Positions 42,144 to 52,456 of a DNA stretch of 64,000 nucleotides are shown here, piece after piece. The notes beneath the pieces are model-generated. The model worked only from the letters and a program-made list of their open reading frames with translations, did no database searches and was not told where the DNA came from. Each line of letters begins with the position of its first letter. Position 1 is the first letter of the stretch. Made by a program: the position numbers and the translations under genes. The stretch is from Tupaia tana (taxonomy: Eukaryota; Chordata; Mammalia; Scandentia; Tupaiidae): contig JAKSZU010000026.1 in the NCBI GenBank assembly GCA_026018925.1, forward strand, positions 19,882,759 to 19,946,758, in the 5' to 3' direction.

Positions 42144-42450
42144 TGTTGTCCTGATTTTTAATGGTTATCCTTCCATTCTTAATCAGAGGTTTTTGTCTTC
42201 AAGGTCAGAGATGCTTTCTTCTGTGCGGTCTGACCAGCTGTTGATACTTTCAAGGGAGGTTTTGATATTCTTTATCTCCAGAAGTTCTGTCTGATTATTT
42301 TTCGGGCAGTCTATCTCTTTAGAGAACTCCTCTTTCAAGTCATGGAAGGATTTTCTCATCTCCTGGAATTGACTGTCCTTCTCTTGCGTCTCCTTGGGTT
42401 TTGTCACATGGACATTCAGAATTCTTTTCCTGACATTTCTGTGATCTCTG
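42144..42450 (-). pseudogene. L1 ORF1, N-terminal coiled-coil part (antisense)
   Basis: The minus-strand frame 42183-42407 reads MRKSFHDLKEEFSKEID and LLEIKNIKTSLESINSWSDR and ends ISDLEDKNL. Its charged heptad-like pattern and the closing LEDK are as in the coiled coil of L1 ORF1p. Together with 41320-41886 it forms one decayed ORF1. Confidence 0.8.
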
Positions 42451-42960
42451 GCGTTTTATCCATTGTCGATGAGGAGTTACGTTCCCTGTGGGGGAGGTAT
42501 TTCCTGGTTTTCTCCTATTCCTTGGGGCTCTGCTATGATCCTGAGTCATCGCTGACATACCCACGTCTTCCTACTTCTCGGGGGGAGGTTTCTGCAGTTA
42601 TGCGTGCCCTCCCCTGTGGTATCAGCGAGCTCCGTGCCCGCTTCCCTCCTCTACTGTGGGTGGGAGTGTGGAATCCACGGTGGGGGTTTGGGAGTTTGTG
42701 GAATCCAGGCGGGAGCTTCTCTCCTTTTACTGCGAGTAGGGAGAGAATTCCTCCAGACTTTCCTGTCTTCAGGGGTTCGGTTCCTCGATACCAAAACCTT
42801 TCTGCTCCCAACGTGGATGGAGATTGAACTGGGCAGGTAGAATGTAACAGTGCAGCCCCTCCTCCCCCATAGCTGGCTGGTGTGTGGGGGTCCCGGATGA
42901 GCTCAGGACAAGCGGCTTGGGCCTCTCTATTGCTCCTGGATGGGGGAAGGGCAGAACGCC
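42451..42960 (-). mobile_element. Probable L1 5' region upstream of ORF1
   Basis: The sequence continues without a break from the ORF1 start and ends near a T run at 42967-42979. It is GC-richer than ORF1, as L1 5'UTRs are. Its assignment is by position; I do not recall a matching consensus. Confidence 0.5.
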
Positions 42961-42992
42961 CCCTCTTTTTTTTTTTTTTAACTATTTTAACC

Positions 42993-42995
<3 letters not shown>

Positions 42996-43071
<76 letters not shown>
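42996..43071. repeat. (TG)n(TA)n compound microsatellite
   Basis: About 17 TG units are followed by TATAGCA and about 16 TA units. Alternating purine-pyrimidine runs of this kind can adopt Z-DNA or cruciforms. Confidence 0.98.
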
Positions 43072-43076
<5 letters not shown>

Positions 43077-43100
43077 CATGTATATATACATACACCCGCA

Positions 43101-43230
43101 TTTAAGATTTATTTAATTCCATTTATTACTATCATTTTTTAAATTTGACCACAGAGAGGTCCAGGACTTGAACTGCAGTCGGTCATGTAAGAATCCAACA
43201 CCTTTAACCACCACACCACCTGCTGGTCCC
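43101..43230 (-). mobile_element. tRNA-derived SINE, short form
   Basis: Inverted tail TTAAGATTTATTTAATTCC and TTTTAAATTTGACCACAGAG, inverted B box GGACTTGAACTGC and inverted head TTAACCACCACACCACCTGCTGGTCCCC are present. Part of the tail is deleted compared with the 39.8 kb copy. Confidence 0.85.
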
Positions 43231-44090
43231 CCTTCATTGTAACCGTTTTTTTTTTTTTTTTTTTTTTTTTTTGGGAGAGGTTTTCGCTATAGGGCGCGTG
43301 CGCTCGCCAGACAGACTGAGAGAGACAGAGAGATAGAAAGCGAGAAATCACCCCCCAGGGGGGATGGTCACGCCGCAATCCCTTCTCCTCCATTCTCCTC
43401 TCGGGATCTTGGGCACGCACGCACACGCGCCTGGCGTGAGTTTAAGCCACCGGGTCCGGGACTCAAACCGTGGTCGACTACATGGGAGTCCAGCGACATA
43501 GCCATTACGCTAACTGCTGGTCCCCACTGTAACCATTTTTAAGTGGTACAAGTCAGTGGTGGTATGCACATTCACAATGTCCTACAACCATCTGCACTGA
43601 ATAGTTCTAGAACATCTTCCTTATCCCAGACAGAAGCCATGTCCACGAACAGCAAGTCCCACGTCCCCTCCCCCAGCCTACTCTCTGTCTCCGCAGACTT
43701 GCCACCTCGGCACCTCGTGGGTGGAAACACACAGTCCGGGCCTTCGGTGTCTAACTTTTCGTCTGGCGAGGTATGAGCGCCGTAGCATCTATCAGCACTT
43801 CAGTCCCTTCACAGCCGAGGACTACTCCGCTGCGTGGCTGTCCCGCACGCTGCTGACCCATGCACCTGCAGGTGGGCACGCGGTCGCTTCCACTTCCGGG
43901 CTCCTGTGAGGGGCTGCTGGGGACCTGCTTCCGGCTCTCCTGTGCACAGCCCTGGGAGCAGGAGTGGCCACGGGGCAATTCTGCGTTTCAGGTCCCAGCA
44001 GCTGCCCCAGGTCACAGCCCACCAGCAGGGCTCAAAGGCTCCGCTTCTCCACATCCTTGCCAACACTGTTTCTGTCTGGCTTGCCCGCTT
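43231..44090 (-). mobile_element. Antisense old L1 3' end, split by a SINE
   Basis: In plus orientation, CACTGTAACCATTTTTAAGTGGTACAAGTCAGTGG, CACATTCACAATGTCCTACAACCATC, ATAGTTCTAGAACATCTTCC and, near 44040-44075, CTTCTCCACATCCTTGCCAACACTGTTTCTGTC are reverse-strand landmarks of L1 3'UTR and ORF2 end. The SINE at 43251-43525 interrupts it near its 3' end. Confidence 0.75.
43251..43525 (-). mobile_element. tRNA-derived SINE, young subfamily, with target duplication
   Basis: Almost all CpGs of the family are intact (GGGCGCGTGCGCTCGCC) and the T run is over 20 bases. ATTGTAACCGTTTTT (43236-43250) and ACTGTAACCATTTTT (43526-43540) form the duplicated L1 target. Confidence 0.95.
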
Positions 44091-44109
44091 ACACCACCGC
44101 GGCCCGGGA

Positions 44110-44260
44110 CAGGAGGACACATGGGCTGGGCTGCAAAGCTCGGAGAATCCGAGTTCAGCCCCAGCTCTGATACTGGCTGGCCGGTGACCGGACTCCGTTA
44201 GCCACCTGAACCTCAGTCTGTCCCTCCGGGAATGGAGCTGGCACACCAAGCGGTTCCTCC
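44110..44260 (+). mobile_element. MIR fragment
   Basis: GAGTTCAGCCCCAGCTCTGATACTGGCTGGCCGGTGACCGGACTCCGTTAGCCACCTGAACCTCAGTC follows the MIR core (GGTTCGAATCCCAGCTCTGCCACTTACTAGCTGTGTGACC...TTAACCTCTCTGAGCCTCAG). Confidence 0.6.
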
Positions 44261-44534
44261 CACTGGAGGCAGGGCTGTGACCCTGACAACAGGAGAGACC
44301 ATCTGAGCATTTTCTTAAACTCTACAGAAGACACAGGTGCCGGGAAAGGGGGCTGTTCAGCCTCCCTCTGACGCCCTTCGCTATAAGGAGAGACTGGAGT
44401 GCGTTCCCTCAACCTCCTCTTCCTGCCTTCGAGTGGAGAAGCCAAGGTCTCGGGAGAAGCAGAAAGGCAAGGAGTCGGGGAAATAATCTCGATCATCCAT
44501 CAAAGGCAACCTGAGGATCACAAGAACTACTACG
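44261..44534. other. Unique sequence
   Basis: Nothing recognised. Confidence 0.35.
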
Positions 44535-44592
44535 CGCGCACACACACGCGCACACGCGCACACACACGCGCGTGCGCACACACGCACACACC
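44535..44592. repeat. (CA/CG)n alternating tract
   Basis: This is an alternating run of CACACACGCGCACACGCGCACAC type, prone to Z-DNA. Confidence 0.95.
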
Positions 44593-45329
44593 TCTTCCCC
44601 ACCACGGACGCAGATTCTGCCTAACCCTGTCATGTCACGAGACCCAGAGATCCAGAGAAGCAGGTAGGGCAGGAATTGTCATCCCAACTTGCCGGGTCAG
44701 GACATGAAGCCGCCCGCCCAAGGTCACGCAGGCACAGCTCCGCGGGGCCTCCAGACCCAAGCCCGGTTGGGCGCCGCACTCACGGCCGCGACTCCCGTGT
44801 GCATGCAGGGTCTCTCCTGTCTCTCTTAACCCGTCTCTTACTCTCATGCCGATCCACACGTTCCAGGAGGGAAACGGGACCCCTCTTCTCACTGGCGGGG
44901 AAAGCGTGTGGCCCTGGGGGCCACTGGCCTGGCATCTCCGTGGTGACAGACGACAGAGGCTGTGGGGATAGAAACACCACCTCTGCCCTGAAGGCCCATC
45001 TGCCTGCTGGGCCCCAGCTGTGAGGGGCTCCACGAAGCTCGGTGACCGGCCTACACAGCACGGAAAGGCCCGGAGCCAGAGTGGGCTGTCAGAGCACCCC
45101 AGGACCCTGTAAGGGAGTGGAAACCACCACGCCACACTGCCCGGGAGAGTCCGGGGGCAGCAGCACCACAGAGACGCAGCGTGGAACGGCGCCAGGAAGG
45201 CCTCCGGGCACACACGTTCCTGCCCACAAATGCTCCCGGCCACAGAGAGGTCCACTCGAGCTCGACAAAAAGTCTCCGTGTCCGGGTGCACCCGGGACAG
45301 GCTTTCCCACTTCAGAAAAAAGGAAAGAC
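44593..45329. other. Unique sequence, no gene recognised
   Basis: The part at 44640-44760 (AACTTGCCGGGTCAGG, GCCCAAGGTCACGCAGGCACAGC) resembles the pattern CTTGCCCAAGGTCACACAGC seen in very old mammalian repeats. The rest is unassigned. Confidence 0.4.
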
Positions 45330-45397
45330 TGTTCAGATCCCAAGGTCAGCCATGTGGGAGTCCAGTGCCTTAACCACCAAGCCACCGGCTGGCACCC
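45330..45397 (-). mobile_element. tRNA-derived SINE, head only
   Basis: CAGATCCCAAGGTCAGCC then CATGTGGGAGTCCAGTGCCTTAACCACCAAGCCACCGGCTGGCACCC is the inverted tRNA-like head. No body or tail follows on the left. Confidence 0.7.
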
Positions 45398-45555
45398 TGT
45401 ACAGGCTTGAAGTGAGTACTGAGGACGCCATGTTGCACAGGGGCTCTCACCAGCTCAGCTGAAGCCTGGGCCTGTTGGTCACTGACTCCCCACTGTCCCC
45501 CGCCCCACAGCCCTGGCAACCACCGTTTCAAGCTCTGATTATCTGAATTTGCCTT

Positions 45556-45804
45556 TTTTTGGGGAGAGGTTTCTGCTATAGGGCGCATGCACTCGCCAGA
45601 AAGACACAGAGAGAGAGAGACAGAAAGTGAGAAATCACTGCCAGGGGGGATGGCCACGCCGCAATCCCTTCTCCTCCATTCTCCTCTCGGGATCTTGGGC
45701 ACACACGTACACGTGGCCGGCGTGAGTCCAAGCCACCGGGTCTGGGACTCGAACTGTGGTCAACTACATGGGAGTCCAGCGACTTCGCCATTATGCCAAC
45801 TGCT
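45556..45804 (-). mobile_element. tRNA-derived SINE, young subfamily
   Basis: Inverted tail GGGGAGAGGTTTCTGCTATAGGGCGCATGCACTCGCC, inverted B box GGGACTCGAACTG and inverted head ATTATGCCAACTGC are present. The final TGGTCCC of the head is missing, where the next SINE begins. Confidence 0.9.
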
Positions 45805-46047
45805 TTTTATTGTCTTGTTTTAGTTTTCATTTGTGAGAGAGCACATGAGCTCACTGGAGAGAGACAGAGAGAGCGAGGAAGTCCCCATGGAGGGCGTCAC
45901 ACCGCAACCCCTTCTCCCTTCTTGTGGGACTTCGGGCACACCTGTGCACGCACCCAGCGTGATTTTCAAGCTGCCGTGTCAGGGACCTGAACTGCCACGG
46001 TTGGCCATGCGAGATCGGTGCCGTAGCCGCCACGCCACAGACTGGCC
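45805..46047 (-). mobile_element. tRNA-derived SINE, older subfamily
   Basis: TTTTATTGTCTTGTTTTAGTTTTCATTTGTGAGAGAGCAC starts the inverted tail; CCGCCACGCCACAGACTGGCCGG ends the inverted head. It abuts the preceding SINE head-to-tail, so one may have inserted into the A tail of the other. Confidence 0.85.
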
Positions 46048-46274
46048 GGTTCTCTGAACGTCCTACTGTGTCGGGGACGGGCAGTCTTCACAGTTTCTGG
46101 GAAACAGGTGCTACGAGAAAGCTATGAATGGATCTCACACTCGTTTCTGAACCAAAATCAACGTGTAGTTCCATTGCACTTTTCCACTCTTCAACGTCCA
46201 CTCACGTATTCATGGAAAATGAAAACAGATAAATTTTTAAAAATCAAACAAGTTGAAATGCTAAAAAGTGTTAA
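46048..46274. other. Unique AT-richer sequence
   Basis: It leads into the L1 piece at its right and may belong to it (AATGCTAAAAAGTGTTAAAAATTC). Confidence 0.35.
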
Positions 46275-46640
46275 AAATTCGCAGACAGATGAACGGGTAA
46301 GAGAATGGCGAACACCTGGCATGGGACGTGACTCCGCCATCGATAACGCTGGTGACTGCGATACGAGACGGCCGAGCACCATCCTGGGGACACGCCTCCG
46401 AGCCGAACAAGCCAGTCACAGAAGGCGAGCACGCGTGACTCCACTCGAGGCACACGGATTACAAGGTAAGACTCCTCGTGCGTCGTGAGCCACACCATGG
46501 CCAGTCACAACGGCCTCAGACCCTCAGGCAGAGCCCGGTGGGCGCAGCAGCCGTCAGCCACGCAGCCCACGCTCCCCGCCACCGTCACGCACCCGCCCGG
46601 AGCGCGTGGAAGTGCGTGTCTGCCTGGCGGCGCCGCCACA
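46275..46640 (+). mobile_element. Old L1 ORF2-end/3'UTR fragment
   Basis: GACAGATGAACGGGTAAGAGAATG, CATGGGACGTGACTCC and AACAAGCCAGTCACAGAAGGCGAGCACG follow the L1 strings ACAGATGAATGGATAAACAAAATG, CATGGATGAACCTTG and AATAAGCCAGTCACAAAAGGACAAATAC. The element is heavily diverged toward GC. Confidence 0.6.
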
Positions 46641-47408
46641 CGCCCACGGCCATGGCTGTGACGGTGGAGTTCCTCCCTCTCCTGCTCATGGAGCTAACGC
46701 ACATCGAAAGCTGATCAGACTAATGAAGGCAGGTGTGACTCCGTGAACGCCACACTGACTGCTCTGACTCAGCAGCCCGAGCGGGCGATGCCATCCCCCG
46801 AGCACCGGGGGCAGGACCCAGGGCACCAGACTTCAGCAGGCCCTGGCCCCTGCCTTCCCTCCCGTGACGCACTGGGAACCGGGGCCAGGACGCGTGGAAC
46901 CCCACAGGGAGGGCCTTCTGCTGGGAGGCCACGGGGGGTGGCCACTGCACACCTGGTGTGTGTCTGCACAGAGGCCCTTCGTGTCATTCTCACGGGGTCC
47001 ACACGGCTTCCCCGGGGGAGAACATCGCTGCCCACTGTGGACGGACCGGGGAACCGAGACACGGGGGTGTGGCCATCAGAGGCCACCCACCTCAGGACTG
47101 GGACAACTCTCGCCTCGGCCCCTCAGCCTCCTGGTCCAGTCACCTCACTCTTCTTCACCCGGGGCAAGCCACCATCAGAACCCTGCTGGCCCAGGACGCC
47201 CGGCATCCCTCAGTGGACAGGCAGAGAAACAAGTGTGGCCCTGTCCACGGCGAACCCTGACTCAGCCCTGAAGGGGAGACCCAGATCCTGCTGCGACACG
47301 GATGGCTTGAGCTACTGCATCAAACCAAAGAAGCCAGACACACAGGACACGGACCGCATGAGTCCACTGGTGGCCAGACCCACGGAGACAGGGAGTAGAC
47401 GGGGTGGG
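46641..47408. other. GC-rich unique sequence, no gene recognised
   Basis: Three overlapping plus frames of 100-225 codons run through here without a recognisable domain. Confidence 0.4.
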
Positions 47409-47605
47409 GGGCCTGCATAGCCCAGTGCTTAGGGGAGCCAGATCCCACAGGGCTGACTGCGGTCTGAACCCCAGCCCCGAGGCCTGAAAAACATGCCGGG
47501 AGCATGCGTGTGCCTGCCAAAGTCCCGGCAGGAGGAGAGGGACTGGGTGTGACCACGCCTCACTGCGGGGTGCGCTCCCCCTCGCAGTCTCTCTGTGCCC
47601 AAGGC
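47409..47605 (+). mobile_element. tRNA-derived SINE, older subfamily
   Basis: GGGCCTGCATAGCCCAGTGCTTAGGGGAGCCAGATCCC, GGTCTGAACCCCAGCCCC, GCCAAAGTCCCGGCAGGAGG and CTCGCAGTCTCTCTGTGCCC give head, B-box relic, body and tail of a diverged copy without poly(A). Confidence 0.65.
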
Positions 47606-47886
47606 CTGGACCAGCAGAGGCCTGGAGTCGCTCTGGGTCCTCCCAGCACCCAGTCAAGTGGAAGCGGGAAACGACTGCAATCTGCTTCCCCGGGAGCAGC
47701 GACCAGGTCCCGAGGCCCCCCGACGTCCGGGGGACCTGCTTCCCTTCCCCCTTATCCTCCCCGTTCACGCTCCGCTTCCCCAGGGGACTTATCCTCCCCG
47801 CTCCTGATCCGCTTCCCCAGGTGTGACCTGCTTCCCTTATCCTCCCTCCAGACCACCTCCCCATCTCACTTCATCCAGAGATTTAG
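47606..47886. other. Unique sequence
   Basis: GCTTCCCCAGGGGACTTATCCTCCCCGCTCC-type strings repeat imperfectly between about 47740 and 47850 (CTTATCCTCCC three times). No gene was seen. Confidence 0.4.
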
Positions 47887-48124
47887 TAATTTTTTCATTT
47901 GCCAGGGGACACATGCAATCACCAGAGAGAGACAGAGACAGAGAGAACGCAAGGGAGAAAGCACCGCCACGTGCACAGTCACACCGCAATTCCTTCTCCC
48001 GCCTTTCGGGGTCCCGGGCACGCACACGACGCACCCAGTGTTTCTCGCGCTGTGGGTCTGGGACTCAAACTGCAGGTCAGCAGGTGGGATCCAGCGCCCT
48101 GAACCACTAGGCCGCGGCTGGCCC
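47887..48124 (-). mobile_element. tRNA-derived SINE, older subfamily
   Basis: TTTTTTCATTTGCCAGGGGACACATGC (inverted tail), GGACTCAAACTGCAGG (inverted B box) and GAACCACTAGGCCGCGGCTGGCCCC (inverted head) are present. Confidence 0.8.
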
Positions 48125-49631
48125 CTTCGGCGATGTCATAAGCCCCCCTCCAGGCTCAGAACCAGGCTAGGCACCAGAAGGAAACTTGGAAAGGGACAAC
48201 TCGGCCCCAGGCTCACAGGCCACACTGTCTGGCCAGAAACGCAGGTGCCAGGAGCCAGCCCGTGGGACAGCAGTGCGGTCTGACCTCAGGTCGGGGCGGC
48301 TTGGGTGACGCTGTGACTGCCCCTTTAACTCCTGCTAACAGGACCCAGGCCAGAGGCTCAGAATTCGGCCCACGGGTACCTCCTGATCCTCGCAACCAGT
48401 GCCCACGGGCCTTCCGCTCCAAGGAGCCCAGAGACGCCTAAACAGACACTGTGCACTCGCCTCCCGCCCCGGGCCAGGCCAGCCCTTCCTCACTAGACGG
48501 CAGGACCAGCTGGGCCACAGGCTGCGTGGCTTTCTCCCTCCAGGGGGAAGGGGCATGGCTCCTGGGCACCTCCTCCTGAGCCCCTGGGGACCACAGCCCA
48601 GGACCTGGCCAGGCCTGGCGTCGACCTGAGCCTGCAGCCACACGGCCACTGACCCCGCACACGGCCGGGCCTCAGGACTCAGTCCATGGAGAGGCCTCAA
48701 CTCGAAAAAGCCAAAGCCACGGGAAAACAGGACGACTGCTCCTACAAACACAAACCCCACAGGCCACACCAAAAAGCGTGTTGCCCTGCTCCAACTCCCA
48801 GATCAGGACATCCTGATGGATTGCAACCACCACCGACGACATGGCCGTGACGCCGCACGACACCAACGCGACATGCACAGGAAGAGCTGGGACCCTGTGA
48901 GTCCCAGTCTGGGCCAGCAGCTAACTTCCTGTGTGGCTGGGCCTCAGTCAAGGGCTCTCTGAGTCACCGCCCCCTCTGTGAGGTACAGCAGGTGCAGCTG
49001 GGCCAAGCCCAAGCCTCGGCCCTGTCAAGTGGGCGCAGCAGCTCTGTGTGCGCCCCGCGACGCTCGAAGCGAGAGAATCTGGGGGTCCTCGGGGTTACAC
49101 AAAGGGGGGGGCAACAAAGGCCCCTCACCTGCACCGGAGCTGGGCCACAGGCCCCAGGCCCCAGAGGCAAACAAGCCAAGGCCCCTCAGCCCATGAGGCC
49201 TCTGGGCTGGACTGGGCATCCCGATGGCAGTGGGGCTTGCCTGGATCAGGACTCTTGGGGGCGTCAGTCCATAACCCAGGGTTGGCCCAGCTGGCTAGTG
49301 GTGGGCGCCTGCAGCTCCCGGGCCACCTGGACGAGTGTAGTGCCCAGCGTCCGGGGCATCAGCCGGGCTTCAGTTCACTGTCCGCGTCCTGCACCGCCAG
49401 CGCCCGCCCCCTCCGGGACCTCAGGGTCTCACTCCTTGTGGATAGGTCAAACCGTGGACTCGTTCTTCTCCAGAGCTCCTCGGGCCCCCCAGTGGTTTCA
49501 TCCTAGACTTCTTGTTACCTCCCTCCTGGCGGCACGTCCCACAGAAGACTCCTCTGGAAACAGAGCGGGAGCGTGGGGCAGGGACAACTGAGGTAGAGTG
49601 ACACAGGGGTGACATCGGGTACTGTAAAACC
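48125..49631. other. GC-rich unique sequence, no gene recognised
   Basis: A MIR-like core (CTAACTTCCTGTGTGGCTGGGCCTCAGTC) lies near 48922-48950 but is too short to call. Open frames of up to 199 codons lack domains. Confidence 0.4.
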
Positions 49632-49869
49632 CTGGGGCCAGCTGGTGGCATGGTGGTTAAGGCAGCTGTACCCTACGTGGCCAACTGCACGGTTCAAATC
49701 CCAGACTTGGAAGCGTGAAGGGCACGCAGGGCACGTGTGCATTCGTGCCCCCAAGACCCGCAGAGGAAAAGGGATCGCGTGGCCGTCCGCCCAGGGGAGT
49801 GCTCTCTCACGCCCCCTCCTGCTCCCCGTCTCTGTCTCTCAGCGAGTGCACACGCCTACAGTAAATTCA
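49632..49869 (+). mobile_element. tRNA-derived SINE, long form
   Basis: It starts GGGGCCAGCTGGTGGCATGGTGGTTAAGGCAGCTG, has a B box GGTTCAAATCCC and a tail ending CACGCCTACAGTAAATTCAG. The A box is one of the best preserved in the window. Confidence 0.85.
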
Positions 49870-50265
49870 GAACAAAACACAACACCCTGGAGCCCAAAGA
49901 CTTCAGGGCTGATCGGGCAGGTCCGCGGTCTTCACCGTGAACTCGCGGTGCTCTGACTCACCCAGGCTGGGAACCAAAAGGGCCTGCACAGCCCAGCGCG
50001 GCGCCGGGCTGGCCCTGGGCACCCCCGCTACTCTCCGCAGCGAGGCCCGGGCCACGCGCACCCGAGGGTCGGTCGGGAGTGCCTTTCCCTGCGGGGTTAA
50101 TGCGAATCTCGCTCTGGCCCAGCTGAATAAGCTACCTCAAGACTTCACTCCACTGTGTTGGAAAACCACGCGTAGGGGAAAAAACGAGGACCGGCTTCTG
50201 CGTGCCCGACTGATGGCCAAGCGAGCAGAGGGCCTGCAGAAGTTCCGAGGCTTCTGTGGCTAACG
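49870..50265. other. GC-rich unique sequence
   Basis: No feature recognised. Confidence 0.4.
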
Positions 50266-50720
50266 GTGTTTTCGTGCTAGTTCTTAAACACATCAAACAA
50301 ATTTCCTTTAAGCTGGTAGTTACCGACTGCCACGGGGGGAGGCGGCAGGCCTCCCACCTCCCAGATGGTTCAACCACAATAAACGTTTGGCCTGTCAGCT
50401 GCACAACACGGACGAGCTAATTGAAATATGCTGCCACAAGACAACCCAAAATAAATGCGAAATAATTGTTTCCTTACACGGTCACCCGCTGAACCGCCGC
50501 CACGTCTGGCCGTCCCCGCCGGCTGCGCCTCCCGGCTCCCGGCACCTCGCTGCTGTGTGGTTTTCAGAGGACTTAAATGCTTTTTTCTCTGGTGTGATTA
50601 CCCAAGTGGGAAAAATTCTAATTGCATGGAACGCTTGGTTTTTTTTTTTTTTTCCCCCTCTTATGGAAAAAATAAAAAGACAAGTGAAAAGTCAGCTCTT
50701 ACGAAGTGCCAAGGAGGCGA
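50266..50720. promoter_or_regulatory. AT-rich island, candidate conserved noncoding element
   Basis: Two AT-rich blocks (about 50275-50480 and 50560-50710) flank a CpG-rich centre. They contain GAGCTAATTGAAATATG, CCCAAAATAAATGCGAAATAATTG (a POU-octamer-like ATGCGAAAT) and TCTAATTGCATGG. No repeat landmark fits, apart from a T15 run at about 50639-50653. An enhancer role is inferred. Confidence 0.35.
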
Positions 50721-51814
50721 TTACGGGGCCGTGAGTGGGAGAGAGAGCACCCTCAGTTCTCTGCCCAGAAAACACTCAGCCCAGCCTCAGCGGCTGACCT
50801 GCGTCCACACCTGCCAGAAGCCCTGAGGGAGGCCTCTCCCTGCTAGAGGTCGGCAGGGCCACCTACAGCCTTCCTGCTGCCAGCGTCCCTTCCGAGCCCC
50901 TTTCGAGATGGCTTTTCAATGCCCTCCTCCCACCCCTTCGCCCAGGCTCTGGTGCCTAGAAGGTGGGCTGGGGTCTGCCTCGGGGACCCAGAGGCTGCGG
51001 GGGACAACAGCAGGCACAAGCACACTCCTTGCTCCAAGGCACAGCCTGAGAGGCAGACCTGGGAGGGAAGCCCCGACTGCCCAGAGAACACCCAGCCCTG
51101 CCCCGGGAGCCGCCGACAGGGCGCACCGGCCCTGGAAAGGAGGACGCAGTACCTGCGTGACCTATGACCCAAGCTCAGCAGGCACGCGAGGCCAAAATGT
51201 TTTGGGAAAGGTCCCCCGAGACGGCACAGGGGGAAGGAGGCAGGATCCGAGGTGTGGGTACCCCTGAAGCCTGGGCCTGAGCCGGCCTCCTGGACAGCGC
51301 CGTGCCTGGGGGGGGGGGGGGTGCTGGCCTCAGCTGCTCTTAGCAGAGCCCAATTCTCCTTGGGGCTGCCGCCAGCCAGGGCCTGGGAGAAGCTCTAGGG
51401 GGTGCTGAGGACAGCTCTCCCTCCTCCCACGGGCACGGGGATCTGCCTGCAGCTGGCCCGGGGCTCCAGCCCTCACCTGCTGAGGACCGACGGGCGTCTG
51501 CGTGGGCGGACAGGTGGCACCTCGGCAGAAGCTCGTTCTCCGTGGGCTCCGTACCTATGAACGCGCCCACTCATGAAACGCTACTGTAACCCCCCAAACC
51601 AAGGCTTCTGGGGCTTTCAAGGTCATTTTCAAACTCGGGCAGAGTGGCGAACATTTGAGCTGCCTGACGCACAGGTTCCCAGCTGAGGCTGAACCAGGTC
51701 TCTGCCTCCCGGGTTCAGCTCTTGCGCTGTGGACAAGTGTCCTTCCTGGGGTCTGTTCAGTTGCTTTTGTGTATTTTATTGGTGATGTCACTGTTTAAAA
51801 TGGTCCCCAAACAC
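50721..51814. other. Unique sequence with a G-run, no gene recognised
   Basis: A 13-base G homopolymer lies near 51309-51321. The stretch is otherwise unassigned. Confidence 0.4.
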
Positions 51815-52108
51815 AGTGCTGAAGTGCCGTCTAGTGTTCCCGAGCGCAAGAAGTAAATGATGTGCAAGAAAATACAGATGGTCCCTGACTCAAGATGGTT
51901 CAACTCACAATAGTTCAACTTTCCAAGCAATTTACTGATGTATTGAATACATTTTACCTTGTGATAATTTCAAGTTATGATGGTTTTATGAGCACATAGC
52001 CATATGGTAAGTCAAGGAACATTTGTATTCGGGTAAGTAAGCTTCGTGCAGGCATGGGTTATGGTATTGTTGGCCAGGGAATCAATGCTGATGAATCAGC
52101 AGAATTTA
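51815..52108 (+). mobile_element. Tigger-type DNA transposon fragment, split by a MITE
   Basis: AAGTGCCGTCTAGTGTTCCCGAGCGCAAGAAG (51815-51853) and, after the insert, TAAGCTTCGTGCAGGCATGGGTTATGGTATTGTTGGCC (52038-52075) together match the N-terminal DNA-binding region of a Tigger-like (pogo/CENP-B-type) transposase. The conceptual residues GMGYGIVGQGINADES resemble the family's GxSYSAVGREFNVNES helix-turn-helix. It is a dead fragment. Confidence 0.65.
51879..52022 (+). mobile_element. Small MITE with Tigger-like inverted ends
   Basis: The left end GGTCCCTGACTCAAGATGG and right end TAAGTCAAGGAACAT are imperfect inverted repeats of each other, and internal halves GGTTCAACTCACAATAG and CAAGTTATGATGG echo them. 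The length of about 140 bp and this end sequence fit non-autonomous TcMar-Tigger elements of the MER44 kind. Confidence 0.6.
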
Positions 52109-52186
52109 CTAAGCAGGTTTCTCTCTCTCTCTCTTTAATTATTGCCAGAGGGCATGAGCACTCACCAGAGAGAGGCTGGTGTGATT

Positions 52187-52455
52187 TCTTTCTTTCTTTC
52201 TTTTTTTTTTTTTGGAGAGGTTTTTGCTATAGGGTGCGTGTGCTCACCAGACAGAGACAGAGAGACAGAAAGCGAGAAATCACCCCCAGGGGGAATGGCC
52301 ACGCTGCAATCCCTTCTCCTCCGTTCTCCTCTCAGGATCTTGGGCATGCACGCACACGCGCCCGGCATGAGTTTAAGCCACCGGGTCCAGGACTCGAACC
52401 ATGGCAGACTCCATGGGAATCCAGCGACATAGCCATTACGCCAACTGCTGGTCCC
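52187..52455 (-). mobile_element. Nested tRNA-derived SINE, young subfamily
   Basis: TTTGGAGAGGTTTTTGCTATAGGGTGCGTG (inverted tail), the CCCCCAGGGGG block, GGACTCGAACCATGG (inverted B box) and ATTACGCCAACTGCTGGTCCC (inverted head) are present. It lies inside the outer element. Confidence 0.95.
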
Positions 52456-52456
52456 T

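Noticed and set aside
25562-43525. Functional tRNA genes at the SINE heads
   Set aside because: A and B boxes are present, but the heads lack a foldable cloverleaf with acceptor stem and are always joined to the SINE body or tail.
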